A stretch of 64,000 nucleotides of DNA from Pseudothauera lacus (GTDB lineage Bacteria > Pseudomonadota > Gammaproteobacteria > Burkholderiales > Rhodocyclaceae). Below are positions 7,908 through 18,133 of the stretch, piece by piece. The number at the start of each line of letters is the position of its first letter. Positions within the stretch are counted from its first letter, which is position 1. A program made the translations under genes and the position numbers. The notes below the pieces were generated by a model. The model was not told where the DNA came from, did no database searches, and saw only the letters and a list, made by a program, of their open reading frames with translations. Where the stretch lies: positions 124,001 through 188,000 of the forward strand of contig NZ_PZKC01000002.1 in NCBI RefSeq assembly GCF_003034845.1, written 5' to 3'.

Positions 7908-8485
7908 GCGTGTTCTCGGGTGGTTGCGGCGGGCAGCGCAAGGGCCAGCGCAAAGCTGCGACGGTCGTGGAAGTCGGCTTGGGCGGTGGGGTGGCGCAGC
8001 GCCCAGTACTGCAGGGCGCCATCGGCATCCTCACTCACCACGCTGAGGCCGAGCATCAGCAGGCGGCCGCGCGGCACCGCCGGCAGGGCGGTGGCGGGCA
8101 GGGTGGCGCTCAGGTGCAGAGCCGTGCCGTCGTCGTGGCTGTCGACCCGCGGGGGTGGCAGCGCGGTGTCGGGCGCGCGGCGGCGGTAGTCGGCGAAGTC
8201 GTAGACCGCCCACTGGCCGGAGGGCGAGAAATTGAACTCGCGGTAGGCGGTGTCGCCGGCTACCGCCACAAAGACTTCGCAGCAGGTGTGCGCCCACAGC
8301 CCGTCCGCTGCGCCGGGCGGGCGGGCGGGGGGGATGCGCAGGCGGCCGTCGTGGCTGAGGGTGTAGCGCAACTGCAGGCCGCCGTCAGCACCCAGATCCA
8401 CGCTCACCGCAACGGCGTCGACGGCTGTCGCGGGGTTAGCCGGATGGGGTTGCAGTGACAGGCAGGCGGGCAGGCGGGCGGGCAT
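7904..8485 (-). CDS. DOMON-like domain protein
   Basis: 193 aa from ATG 8485 (MPARLPACLSL). GTG starts at 8515 and 8536 are possible but the latter lies inside an inverted repeat. The fold signature runs through LGADGGLQLRYTLSHDGRLRIP, LWAHTCCEVFVAVAGD, YREFNFSPSGQWAVYDFADYR and ends with a WALRHP-DFHDRRSFAL segment. This is the family often annotated as DOMON-like; DOMON folds bind haem or sugars. It is coupled to namZ by a 4-nt overlap, so a sugar or cell-wall role is possible but inferred. Confidence 0.75.
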   Translation of the reverse strand: MPARLPACLSLQPHPANPATAVDAVAVSVDLGADGGLQLRYTLSHDGRLRIPPARPPGAADGLWAHTCCEVFVAVAGDTAYREFNFSPSGQWAVYDFADYRRRAPDTALPPPRVDSHDDGTALHLSATLPATALPAVPRGRLLMLGLSVVSEDADGALQYWALRHPTAQADFHDRRSFALALALPAATTREHA

Positions 8486-8521
8486 CGGCAGGGGGGCGGT
8501 CGGGCGCAGGCGCACATGGTA

Positions 8522-8624
8522 GCCCGCATTTCTCACCCTGGCACGTCACCAGGGGGGCGCGGCGGTGCGAGGGCGTACGGTGCGTACCGGCACCCGCAGC
8601 AGGGGGAGTGCGAGAAATGCGGGC
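8522..8624. repeat. 13-bp inverted repeat enclosing a smaller hairpin
   Basis: GCCCGCATTTCTC (8522-8534) is repeated inverted as GAGAAATGCGGGC (8612-8624). Inside the left arm is a second inverted repeat, CCCTGG (8536-8541) and CCAGGG (8549-8554). The element lies between the aapP end (8711) and the DOMON-like gene, both on the minus strand. It may be a dispersed repeat or a transcript-end structure; neither arm is followed by a T-tract. Confidence 0.5.
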
Positions 8625-8710
8625 CAGTGCCTGTTGCGCACGCTACGGTACGCCAATGCCGCGCAGGTGGGCGGCATAGCCGGCTTTGCAGCCGGCGGCG
8701 CCGGCGTTGC

Positions 8711-9481
8711 TCAGTGATTGAGGATCTGGCCGAGGAAGGTCTTGGTGCGCTCGTTCTGCGGATTGGAGAAGAACTCCTCCGGTGGCGCCTGCTCGATGAT
8801 CTCGCCGCGGTCCATGAAGATCACGCGGTCCGCGACGGTGCGCGCAAAGCCCATCTCGTGGGTGACGCAGAGCATGGTCATGCCACTGTCGGCGAGCTGG
8901 ATCATGGTGTCGAGCACCTCCTTGACCATCTCCGGATCGAGCGCCGAGGTCGGCTCGTCGAACAGCATGATCTTGGGCTTCATGCACAGCGCGCGGGCGA
9001 TCGCCACGCGCTGCTGCTGGCCGCCGGAGAGCTGGCCGGGGTACTTCAGCGCCTGCTCGGGGATGCGTACCCGCTCCAGATAATGCATGGCCACTTCCTC
9101 GGCCTCGCGCTTGGGCATGTTGCGCACCCACATCGGCGCCAGGGTGCAGTTCTGCAGTACGGTGAGGTGGGGGAAGAGGTTGAAGTGCTGGAACACCATG
9201 CCGACCTCGCGGCGGATGGCCTCGATGTGCTTGAGGTCGGAGGTCAGCTCGACACCGTCGACGACGATGGTGCCGGCCTGGTGTTCTTCGAGACGGTTCA
9301 GGCAGCGGATGGTGGTCGACTTGCCCGAGCCCGAGGGGCCGCACAGCACGATGCGTTCGCCCTGGCGTACGGCGAGGTTGATGTCCTTGAGGACGTGGAA
9401 CTCGCCGTACCACTTGTTGACCCCTTCCATCCTGATCATGATGGTTTCGCCCAGGGTGTGGGCGTGGCTGTTTTCAGTCAT
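8711..9481 (-). CDS. aapP: Amino-acid ABC importer, ATP-binding protein AapP
   Basis: 256 aa. Walker [10 protein letters not shown] (about 49-57), Q-loop in [10 protein letters not shown], signature [15 protein letters not shown], Walker [14 protein letters not shown] and the His of CVTHEM are all intact. It matches the GltL/AapP polar amino-acid class. The start [18 protein letters not shown] is the last gene of the aapJQMP operon, 17 nt after aapM. The same frame stays open upstream across aapM, but that part is an antisense-like reading of the permease and not a fused domain. Confidence 0.93.
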   Translation of the reverse strand: MTENSHAHTLGETIMIRMEGVNKWYGEFHVLKDINLAVRQGERIVLCGPSGSGKSTTIRCLNRLEEHQAGTIVVDGVELTSDLKHIEAIRREVGMVFQHFNLFPHLTVLQNCTLAPMWVRNMPKREAEEVAMHYLERVRIPEQALKYPGQLSGGQQQRVAIARALCMKPKIMLFDEPTSALDPEMVKEVLDTMIQLADSGMTMLCVTHEMGFARTVADRVIFMDRGEIIEQAPPEEFFSNPQNERTKTFLGQILNH

Positions 9482-9498
9482 TTCCAGAGCGTTCCTGT

Positions 9499-10596
9499 CT
9501 AGCGTTTGTGCCCGGTGTGCAGGCGGCGTTCGAGGCGCATCGAATAGCGCGACATGCCGAAGCAGAAGATCCAGTAGACCAGCGCCGCGAAGACGTAGCC
9601 TTCGATGGCGAAGCCCAGCCAGGCCGGGTCCACGGTGGCCTGGTGGATGCTGTTGAAGAGGTCGAAGAGGCCGATGATGATGACCAGGCTGGTGTCCTTG
9701 AAGAGCGCGATGAAGGTATTCACGATGCCCGGAATGACCATTTTCAGCGCCTGTGGCAGGATCACCAGGCCCATCATCCGCCAGTAGCCCAGGCCCAGCG
9801 CGCGGGCGGCCTCGTACTGGCCCTTGGGGATGGCCTGCAGGCCGCCGCGCACCACTTCGGCGATGTAGGCGGCCTCGAAGAGGATGACCGCGATCAGCGC
9901 GCGCAGCAGCTTGTCGATGGTGACCTGTTCGGGCAGGAACAGCGGCAGCATCACCGAGGACATGAACAGCACGGTGATCAGCGGCACGCCGCGCCAGAAC
10001 TCGATGAAGGTGACGCAGATGACGCGGATCGCCGGCATCTCCGAGCGCCGCCCGAGGGCCAGCAGGATGCCCAGCGGCATGGCGCCGGCAATGCCGACGA
10101 CGGCGATCACCAGGGTCAGCATCAGGCCGCCCCACTGGCTGGTCTCGACGATCTCGAGGCCGAGGCCGCCGTACAGCAGCCAGAACGCCAGCCACGGATA
10201 GACCAGCAGATAGGCGGCGCCGTACACCAGCTTCTTCGGCATCGCGCGCACGAACAGCGGTACCGCACCGACGATGGCCAGCACCACGGTTAGATCGACC
10301 CGCCAGCGCAGCTCGGGCGGATAGAAGCCGTACATGAACTGCGCGAAGCGGCTCTGGATGAACACCCAGCAGGCGCCGCTGCCGGCGGCGCAGTCGTCGC
10401 GGGTGCTGCCCGTCCAGGTGGCGTCGAACAGCGCCCAGCTCAGCACCGGCGGCACGATCAGCCAGATCAGGTAGAGCGCGGCGAAGGTCAGCGCGGTGTT
10501 GAACCAGTTCGAGAACAGGTTGGCGCGCATCCAGCCCAGCGCGCCCACCGACAGCGTGGGCGGCGGCAGATCGGGTTTGAAGGCATGTGTGCTCAT
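9499..10596 (-). CDS. aapM: Amino-acid ABC permease AapM
   Basis: 365 aa with about eight hydrophobic segments. The permease (EAA) loop [29 protein letters not shown] is near residue 270. The long N-terminal part before the permease core is typical of AapM as opposed to the shorter GltK type. It forms the heterodimeric membrane channel with AapQ, which ends 4 nt upstream. Confidence 0.92.
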   Translation of the reverse strand: MSTHAFKPDLPPPTLSVGALGWMRANLFSNWFNTALTFAALYLIWLIVPPVLSWALFDATWTGSTRDDCAAGSGACWVFIQSRFAQFMYGFYPPELRWRVDLTVVLAIVGAVPLFVRAMPKKLVYGAAYLLVYPWLAFWLLYGGLGLEIVETSQWGGLMLTLVIAVVGIAGAMPLGILLALGRRSEMPAIRVICVTFIEFWRGVPLITVLFMSSVMLPLFLPEQVTIDKLLRALIAVILFEAAYIAEVVRGGLQAIPKGQYEAARALGLGYWRMMGLVILPQALKMVIPGIVNTFIALFKDTSLVIIIGLFDLFNSIHQATVDPAWLGFAIEGYVFAALVYWIFCFGMSRYSMRLERRLHTGHKR

Positions 10597-10600
10597 CGGC

Positions 10601-11785
10601 TCAGCGCTCCACCAGCGCGATGCGCTTGTTGTACCAGTTCATCAGCAAGGAGATGCTCAGACTGATCGCCAGATACACCGACATGGTGATGGCGATGGTT
10701 TCGATGGCCTGGCCGGTCTGGTTGAGCACCGTGCCGGCGAACACCGACACCAGGTCGGGGTAGCCGATGGCGGCAGCCAGAGAGGAGTTCTTGACCAGGT
10801 TGAGGTACTGGCTGGTGAGCGGCGGGATGATTACCCGCATCGCCTGCGGGATGATCACCAGGCGCAGCGTGTGCCCCGGGCGCAGCCCCAGCGAGCGTGC
10901 CGCCTCGGTCTGCCCGTGGCTCACCGACTGGATGCCGGAACGCACGATCTCGGCGATGAAGGCCGCGGTGTAGATCGACAGCGCCAGGGTCAGTGCCACC
11001 AGTTCCGGAATCACCACCCAGCCGCCGCGGAAGTTGAAGCCGGTGAGTTCCGGCACCGTCCACACGAAGGGGTTGCCGGCCACTGCCGCGGCGATGCCGG
11101 GGAGCACCACCAGCAGGGCGATGACGCCGAGGCTGACCGGGAAGCGCTGGCCGCTGGCTTCTTGGCGTGCGCGTGCCCAGCGCACCAGAACCACGCTGGC
11201 GACGAGGGCCACTGCGAGGGCGATGAGGAAGGGCCACAGCCCTTCGCCGGCACCCGGCGAGGGCAGGTAGAGGCCGCGGATGTTGAGGAAGACGGTCTCG
11301 CCCAGCTCATGGCTCTGGCGCGGCGGCGGCATGGCGCGCAGCACGGCGAAGTACCAGAAGAAGATCTGCAGCAAGGGCGGGATGTTGCGGAAGATCTCGA
11401 TGTACACCGCGGCGAGGCGGCTGATCAGCCAGTTCGGCGACAGCCGGGCGACGCCGATGACGAAACCGATGACGGTGGCGATGGCGATGCCCAGCACCGA
11501 CACCAGCAGGGTGTTGAGCAGGCCGACGACGAAGACGCGGCCGTAGGTGTCGCTCTCGGTGTAGTCGATCAGCGATTGCAGGATGCCGAAGCCGGCGGAA
11601 TTGTTCAGGAAGGCGAAGCCCGAGGTGATGCCGCGCTGCGCCAGATTGCTCTGCGTGTTGTGGAACAGGTACCAGCCGGCGGCAAGTACGGCGGCGATGG
11701 CGATGAGCTGGAAGGCCCATGCGCGCACCTTGGGGTCGGTCATCATCGAGCCGCGTACGGACGGCCCGCTTGCCGGATTCTGCAT
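10601..11785 (-). CDS. aapQ: Amino-acid ABC permease AapQ
   Basis: 394 aa from ATG 11785 (MQNPASG), preceded by a GAAGGG-type ribosome site; an ATG at 11821 is possible. About eight hydrophobic segments with a long periplasmic insertion, typical of AapQ. The permease loop is EAARSLGLRPGHTLRLVIIPQAMRVIIPP. Partner of AapM. Together with AapJ and AapP it should import a broad range of L-amino acids. Confidence 0.92.
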   Translation of the reverse strand: MQNPASGPSVRGSMMTDPKVRAWAFQLIAIAAVLAAGWYLFHNTQSNLAQRGITSGFAFLNNSAGFGILQSLIDYTESDTYGRVFVVGLLNTLLVSVLGIAIATVIGFVIGVARLSPNWLISRLAAVYIEIFRNIPPLLQIFFWYFAVLRAMPPPRQSHELGETVFLNIRGLYLPSPGAGEGLWPFLIALAVALVASVVLVRWARARQEASGQRFPVSLGVIALLVVLPGIAAAVAGNPFVWTVPELTGFNFRGGWVVIPELVALTLALSIYTAAFIAEIVRSGIQSVSHGQTEAARSLGLRPGHTLRLVIIPQAMRVIIPPLTSQYLNLVKNSSLAAAIGYPDLVSVFAGTVLNQTGQAIETIAITMSVYLAISLSISLLMNWYNKRIALVER

Positions 11786-11862
11786 GGCAGACCCTTCAAC
11801 AAGGGTGGATGGGAAGGGCACCGCCGCGCGGGCGCGGCGGTGCCCTCAGGCGGGGAAGGCGC

Positions 11863-12891
11863 TCAGCGGATCGGCGGGGCGTACTGCAGGCCGCCGGCGT
11901 TCCACAGCGCGTTGAGGCCGCGCTGGATCTTCAGTTCGCTGCCCATGCCGACGTTGCGCTCGAACATCTCGCCGTAGTTGCCGACCTGCTTGACCAGCTT
12001 CACGGCCCAGTCGCGCGGCAGGCGCAGATCCTTGCCGTACTCGCCTTCGGCGCCCAGCATGCGGCGCACGTCGGGGTTCTGCGAGCTGCGCGCGAGGTTC
12101 TCGACGTTGGCCGAGGTAATGCCCAGTTCCTCCGCGTTCACCAGCGCGAACAGCGTCCAGCGCACGATGTTGAACCATTCGTCGTCACCCTGGCGCACCA
12201 CCGGGCCGAGCGGCTCCTTGGAGATCACTTCGGGCAGCACGATGTAGGCCTCGGGGTCGGCGAGCTTGATGCGCTGGGCGTAGAGCTGCGACTGGTCGGA
12301 GGTCAGCACGTCACAGCGCCCGGCTTCGAGCGCCTTCACGGTCTCGTCGGACTTGTCGTAGGTGATCGGGGTGTACTTCATGCCGTTGGCGCGGAAGTAG
12401 TCGGAGAGGTTGAGCTCGGTGGTGGTGCCGGCCTGGATGCACACCGCGGCGCCGTCGAGCTGCTTGGCGCTGGTGACGCCGAGCTTCTTGCTGACCAGGA
12501 AGCCCTGGCCGTCGTAATAGGTCACGCCGGTGAAGTTGAGGCCCATGCCGGCATCGCGCGAGCTGGTCCAGGTGGTGTTGCGGGAGAGGATGTCGACCTC
12601 GCCGGACTGCAGCGCGGTGAAGCGCTCCTTGGCGGTCAGCGGGGTGAAGCGCACCTTGCTGGCATCGCCGAACAGTGCGGCGGCCACGCCGCGGCAGACA
12701 TCGACGTCGATGCCGAGGAAGTTGCCGCGTGCATCGGTATAGGAGAAGCCGGGCAGCCCGTCGCTGACTCCGCACTGCACGAAACCCTTCTTGACCACGG
12801 CGTCGAGCGTGGTGCCGGCACTGGCCTGCGCGGAGAGGCCGAGTGCGGCGACGGTGACGGCGGATACCAGCGTGGATTTGACAATCTTCAT
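11863..12891 (-). CDS. aapJ: General L-amino-acid-binding protein AapJ
   Basis: 342 aa. The signal peptide MKIVKSTLVSAVTVAALGLSAQASA is cut after ASA (about residue 25). The body is the type II periplasmic binding fold: TLDAVVKKGFVQCGV, GFSYTDARGNFLGIDVDVCR, LSRNTTWTSSRD. A GGAGG Shine-Dalgarno lies 7 nt before the ATG. It is first in the operon and stands 78 nt before aapQ. It captures amino acids in the periplasm for the AapQMP complex. Confidence 0.94.
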   Translation of the reverse strand: MKIVKSTLVSAVTVAALGLSAQASAGTTLDAVVKKGFVQCGVSDGLPGFSYTDARGNFLGIDVDVCRGVAAALFGDASKVRFTPLTAKERFTALQSGEVDILSRNTTWTSSRDAGMGLNFTGVTYYDGQGFLVSKKLGVTSAKQLDGAAVCIQAGTTTELNLSDYFRANGMKYTPITYDKSDETVKALEAGRCDVLTSDQSQLYAQRIKLADPEAYIVLPEVISKEPLGPVVRQGDDEWFNIVRWTLFALVNAEELGITSANVENLARSSQNPDVRRMLGAEGEYGKDLRLPRDWAVKLVKQVGNYGEMFERNVGMGSELKIQRGLNALWNAGGLQYAPPIR

Positions 12892-13256
12892 GCAACACCT
12901 CCGAAAGATATGAGTCGCCGCGGCGCGGCGCTCCTTGTGGGAGCCTGCCGTGCCCCGGCAGGGTGTGCGGCGAGGCCGCGAGGGGGCAGTATTGGCCCTG
13001 CGAAAAAGCTGTGCAATGGCTTTAGGGAAAGCCCCAACACCATTCTGCGCAGCACCTTGCATCCATAGAGCAGGGAGCGTGCCAGCCATGCTGCAGTGCG
13101 CCAGCACGGCGGTGGCACAGGCCTGGGCAGCGGTGCGGATGCAGAAAAGACAGTGTTTCCGCCCCACTGTGGGGCGTTGCGGAGCGCGTGCTGGTGCATC
13201 GCCATGCGCGCCTCAGGGTTGTCCCTGATCGTGCTTCCCGCAATGCACAAGAAAAA
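12892..13256. other. Upstream region of the aap operon
   Basis: 365 nt without a convincing gene, between aapJ and the liv terminator. It must hold the promoter of aapJQMP. A sigma-54-like site is described separately at 13070-13084. Short open frames present have no ribosome site or recognisable product. No RNA gene or riboswitch is visible. Confidence 0.5.
13070..13084 (-). promoter_or_regulatory. Putative sigma-54 promoter for aapJQMP
   Basis: Read on the minus strand the site is TGGCACGCTCCCTGC. It has the GG and GC dinucleotides at the right spacing and differs from TGGCACG-N4-TTGC by one base. It would start transcription about 165 nt before aapJ. Amino-acid importers are often under NtrC/sigma-54 control, but I found no clear NtrC site upstream, so this is tentative. 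Confidence 0.4.
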
Positions 13257-13284
13257 GGGCCGTACGGGTATCCCCGTACGGCCC
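13252..13284 (-). terminator. Rho-independent terminator of the liv operon
   Basis: GGGCCGTACGGG (13257-13268) and CCCGTACGGCCC (13273-13284) form a perfect 12-bp stem with a 4-nt loop. On the minus strand the stem is followed by TTTTT (13256-13252). It lies 28 nt past the livK stop codon, so it ends the livGFHMK transcript and separates it from aapJ. Confidence 0.9.
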
Positions 13285-13312
13285 TGTGCGCTTGAGGCAG
13301 CGCCGATGCCGC

Positions 13313-14518
13313 TTACTTCATCTCGCCGACGGCTTCGTAGGTGTTGCCGCTGACCTTGAAGAAGGCGTACTGGCCGGGCACGTCGCCGGCCCTGTCGAAC
13401 TCGTGGTCGCCGGCGGCGCCCTTGTAGTCGATGTCCTTGCCTTCGGCGATCAGCTTCTTGGCCTTTGCCCACTCACCGGGGAGGATCGGCTCGCCCGGCG
13501 CGGAGGCCACCGCACGCAGCGCCTCGGCAAGCTTGCTGCGGTCGCCGCCAGCCTTCTCGATGGCCAGCGCGACCAGGAAGGCGGCATCGTAGGAGGTGGT
13601 GGTGAAGATCGCGTCGGGGTTGCCGCCGGCAGCCGAGAAGGCCGTGCGGAAGGCGTCGAGCGAGGCGGAAGCTTCGCCGACCGGGGCGGAGGCAAAGAAG
13701 TTGGTGAGGTTGGCCGCACCCAGCGAACGGATCACCGCTTCGGACTTCATGCCGTCGGCGCCGATGAAGGTCTTGAAGAAGTTGTTCTCCAGCGCCTGGC
13801 GCAGGATGGTCAGGCCGGTGCCGTCGCCATAGTCGAAGATCACCAGGGTGTCGGCGCCGCCACGGGCGAGCTGGGCGAGGTCGGAGCGGTAGGAGGCCTT
13901 GCCGTCCTCATGCCCGGAGTAACCGGCAATGGTGCCGCCGCCGGCTTCGAACTCGGCCTTGAAGGATTCAGCCAGACCCTTGCCGTAGTCGTTGTTGAGG
14001 TAGGCCACCGCCACCTTGGTGATGCCGCGGGCCTTCAGGGTACGCGCCAGGGCGCGGCCCTGGTAGTCGTCGGAGGGCACGGTGCGGAAGACCAGGTCGC
14101 GGTCGTTGATGCGGGTGATCTCGGGCGAGGTGCCCGACGGGGTCACCACCAGCACGCCGGCGGGCACGGCCACCGAGTTGGTGGCGGCAAGCACGGCGCC
14201 CGAGCAGTGCGGGCCCACCGTGGCGATGACACGATCGATGTTGACCGCCTTGGTGGCGGCGTCGGTGGCGTTCTGCGGATTGCAGGCGCTGTCGCCGACG
14301 ACTACTTCGAGGCGGCCGCCGTTGAGGATGCCGCCCTGTTCATTGACCTGGTTGAAGGCCAGACGCGAGGCGTCGAGCATCGACGGCGCCATCGCCGCGA
14401 TGGGGCCGGTGATGCCGCCGAGCAGGCCGACCTTGACGTTCTGCGCGTGGGCCGGCGCAGTCAGCACGGCAGCGCCGAGCACGGCGCCGACAAGGCTGGC
14501 GAGGGTCTTCTTGTTCAC
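13313..14518 (-). CDS. livK: Branched-chain amino-acid-binding protein LivK-like
   Basis: 401 aa, starting at GTG 14518. AGGAGG lies 8 nt before this GTG. The earlier GTG at 14527 overlaps the Shine-Dalgarno and is rejected. The signal peptide is VNKKTLASLVGAVLGAAVLT-APAHA, cut before QNVKVG. The mature part is a type I periplasmic binding protein (IGLLGG-type start, GPHCSGAVLAATN, VAVAYLNNDYGKGLAESFKAEFE). It supplies substrate to LivHMGF and is the last gene of the operon, followed by the terminator. The exact substrate (Leu/Ile/Val, or an amide) cannot be read from the sequence. Confidence 0.9.
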   Translation of the reverse strand: MNKKTLASLVGAVLGAAVLTAPAHAQNVKVGLLGGITGPIAAMAPSMLDASRLAFNQVNEQGGILNGGRLEVVVGDSACNPQNATDAATKAVNIDRVIATVGPHCSGAVLAATNSVAVPAGVLVVTPSGTSPEITRINDRDLVFRTVPSDDYQGRALARTLKARGITKVAVAYLNNDYGKGLAESFKAEFEAGGGTIAGYSGHEDGKASYRSDLAQLARGGADTLVIFDYGDGTGLTILRQALENNFFKTFIGADGMKSEAVIRSLGAANLTNFFASAPVGEASASLDAFRTAFSAAGGNPDAIFTTTSYDAAFLVALAIEKAGGDRSKLAEALRAVASAPGEPILPGEWAKAKKLIAEGKDIDYKGAAGDHEFDRAGDVPGQYAFFKVSGNTYEAVGEMK

Positions 14519-14600
14519 TATCGTCACCTCCTGAAAGTGCCCGTGGGCACGTGGTAGAAAATCACAACGGAAAGCGTCGGCGATTCTGTCCTGCGCCTGC

Positions 14601-15545
14601 TCAGGTGCGCGGCGGCGGCACTGGCTGACGCTCCGGCAGTATGCCTTCGGGGCGGAAGCGCAGCACCAGCTGCAGGGTCAGGCCGATGATGAACACCCGC
14701 ACGTACTTGGCCTGGATGGCCAGTTCGGTGGGCAGGCGGTCGGTGAGCAGTTCGGACACCGACCAGATTATCCAGATTACCGCCGCGCCGAGGATGGCGC
14801 CGCGGTTGTTGCCCGAGCCGCCAAGGATGAGCATGATCCAGATCAGGAAGGTGGCGATCATCGGGTCGATCGCCTCGGGCGTGATCGAACGGTTGAAGTG
14901 CACGAACAGCGCGCCCGCCAGGCCCATCAGCGCGGAGCCGAAGACGAAGGCCTGCAGGCGGCGCGCGGCGATCTGCTTGCCCATTGCGGCGGCGGCGTTC
15001 TCGTTGTCGCGGATGGCGCGCATCATGCGCCCCCACGGTGCCTTCAGCTGGCGTTCGACGAGCAGGTAGGCGAGCAGCACGAGGACGATGACGATGGCCA
15101 GGTAGGCGATTTGCGACTGCATGTAGGGCAGGTCGCCGAAGGGCCGCGGTACGCCGGTGATGCCGCGCACGCCGCCGGTCAGCCAGCCTTCGGTGCGGAT
15201 CACCAGGCGGATGATCTCGGCGATACCGATGGTGGCGATGGCGAGGTAGTCGGCGCGGAAGCGCAGACAGATCTTCCCGATCGGCCAGGCGATGGCCGCG
15301 GCCACCACCATTGCGCCGGCCCAGCCGAGCAGCAGTGGCAGCTCGAAGCCGCCGAGGCGGTGCGCGGCAGGGATGCTGGTGATGATCGCCGAGGTGTAGG
15401 CGCCGATGGCGAAGAAGCCGGCGATGCCGGCATTGAACAGGCCGGAGAAGCCCCACTGAATGTTCAGCCCGAGGGCGAGCAGGGCGTAGATGCCGATCAG
15501 GATGGCCATGAAGACCGCGTAGTTGGCGAGGCCGACGATATCCAT
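14601..15545 (-). CDS. livM: Branched-chain amino-acid ABC permease LivM
   Basis: 314 aa with about eight to ten hydrophobic segments. GLNIQWGFSGLFNAGIAGFFAIGAY is the family-typical N-terminal motif. The permease loop RQLKAPWGRMMRAIRDNENAA is near residue 170. It begins 2 nt after livH and is followed by an 82-nt gap to livK. Membrane partner of LivH. Confidence 0.92.
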   Translation of the reverse strand: MDIVGLANYAVFMAILIGIYALLALGLNIQWGFSGLFNAGIAGFFAIGAYTSAIITSIPAAHRLGGFELPLLLGWAGAMVVAAAIAWPIGKICLRFRADYLAIATIGIAEIIRLVIRTEGWLTGGVRGITGVPRPFGDLPYMQSQIAYLAIVIVLVLLAYLLVERQLKAPWGRMMRAIRDNENAAAAMGKQIAARRLQAFVFGSALMGLAGALFVHFNRSITPEAIDPMIATFLIWIMLILGGSGNNRGAILGAAVIWIIWSVSELLTDRLPTELAIQAKYVRVFIIGLTLQLVLRFRPEGILPERQPVPPPRT

Positions 15546-15547
15546 GG

Positions 15548-16417
15548 TTACAGCACCTTGCCGTTGAGCAGGCCGCGCGGGCGGACCAGCAGGATCAGGA
15601 GGAGCAGGGCGAAGGCGGTGGCGGCCTTGTACTGCGCCGGCAGGATGAACACCGACAGCTCTTCGGCAATGCCGACGATCAGGCCGCCGAGCACCGCGCC
15701 CTGCACGCGGCCGACGCCGCCGAGGATGGCGGCGGCGAACATCGGCAGCAGCAGGTGCCAGCCCATCATCGATTCGACTTCGGTGTTGATGCCGAGCATG
15801 AAGCCGGAGGCCGCGGTGAGGGCGCCGACGATGGCCCAGGTGAGCATGGTGACCTTGCGGTTATCCACCCCGGAGAGGCGGGCGAGGTCGGGGTTGTCGG
15901 ACATCGCGCGCATTGCCTTGCCCCACTTCGAGCGCCGCAGGAAGAGCTCCAGGCCGACGACGATGAGCACCACCGCGGTAAGGGTGTACAGCTCGCGCGG
16001 GCGCAGCAGGATGCCGAAGTAGTCGGTGGGGCGGACGATGCCGGTGACGTAGGTGGTGGGGTCCACTCCCCATAGCATCTGCACCACCGAGCGCAGCATC
16101 AGCGCCACGCCCAGCGAGGCCATCACGGTGACGATCTTGGGACGCGCCTTGAGGTAGTCGTAGAAAGTGCGGTCGATGCCGATCGCCACCCCGGCGGTGA
16201 TCGCCATCGCCAGCGGCAGCGCCGTCCATGGGTCCATCCCGGCGGTGACCAGGGCGAGCGCGATGAAGGCGCCGAGGGTGGCCATGTCGCCGTGGGCGAA
16301 ATGGGCGAAGCGCAGGATGCCGAACACCAGCGTGATGCCGATGGCGCCCACCGCGTAGATGGAGCCGAGCACGATGCCCGGCACCAGGTAGAAGTTGATG
16401 AAGTCGAGCAGGGTCAT
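15548..16417 (-). CDS. livH: Branched-chain amino-acid ABC permease LivH
   Basis: 289 aa with about eight hydrophobic segments. GSIYAVGAIGITLVFGILRFAHFAHGDMATLGAF is the LivH start block (about 18-50). The permease loop SKWGKAMRAMSDNPDLARLSGV is near 180. Gene order livG-livF-livH-livM-livK on the minus strand places it between the ATPases and LivM. Confidence 0.92.
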   Translation of the reverse strand: MTLLDFINFYLVPGIVLGSIYAVGAIGITLVFGILRFAHFAHGDMATLGAFIALALVTAGMDPWTALPLAMAITAGVAIGIDRTFYDYLKARPKIVTVMASLGVALMLRSVVQMLWGVDPTTYVTGIVRPTDYFGILLRPRELYTLTAVVLIVVGLELFLRRSKWGKAMRAMSDNPDLARLSGVDNRKVTMLTWAIVGALTAASGFMLGINTEVESMMGWHLLLPMFAAAILGGVGRVQGAVLGGLIVGIAEELSVFILPAQYKAATAFALLLLILLVRPRGLLNGKVL

Positions 16418-16429
16418 GGATGGATTCTC

Positions 16430-17973
<1,544 letters not shown>

Positions 17974-18019
17974 GTCTGTTCCTGTCGCCGCCGTGCTTCG
18001 TGGCACGCGGCAAGAGCCC

Positions 18020-18046
18020 GCAGGACGGCGGCTTGATGCCGTCTGC
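18020..18046 (-). terminator. Bulged stem-loop between ggpPS and livG
   Basis: GACGGC (18024-18029) pairs with GCCGTC (18038-18043), extended by GCA and TGC outside with one bulged G. It lies about 90 nt past the ggpPS stop and just before livG. No T-tract follows, so it may only attenuate transcription. Confidence 0.3.
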
Positions 18047-18133
18047 AGGCGGATTGTTTCGATACTTGGGGCAGGCAGATTACCGTATTGCGAAAGTGGC
18101 GCAAAGTCCGGGTCTACCGCAGTGCCCGGTACC

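Noticed and set aside
8711-10195. An apparent permease-ATPase fusion on the minus strand
   Set aside because: The upstream half is only an open frame inside aapM in another phase. The ATPase starts at 9481 with normal spacing.
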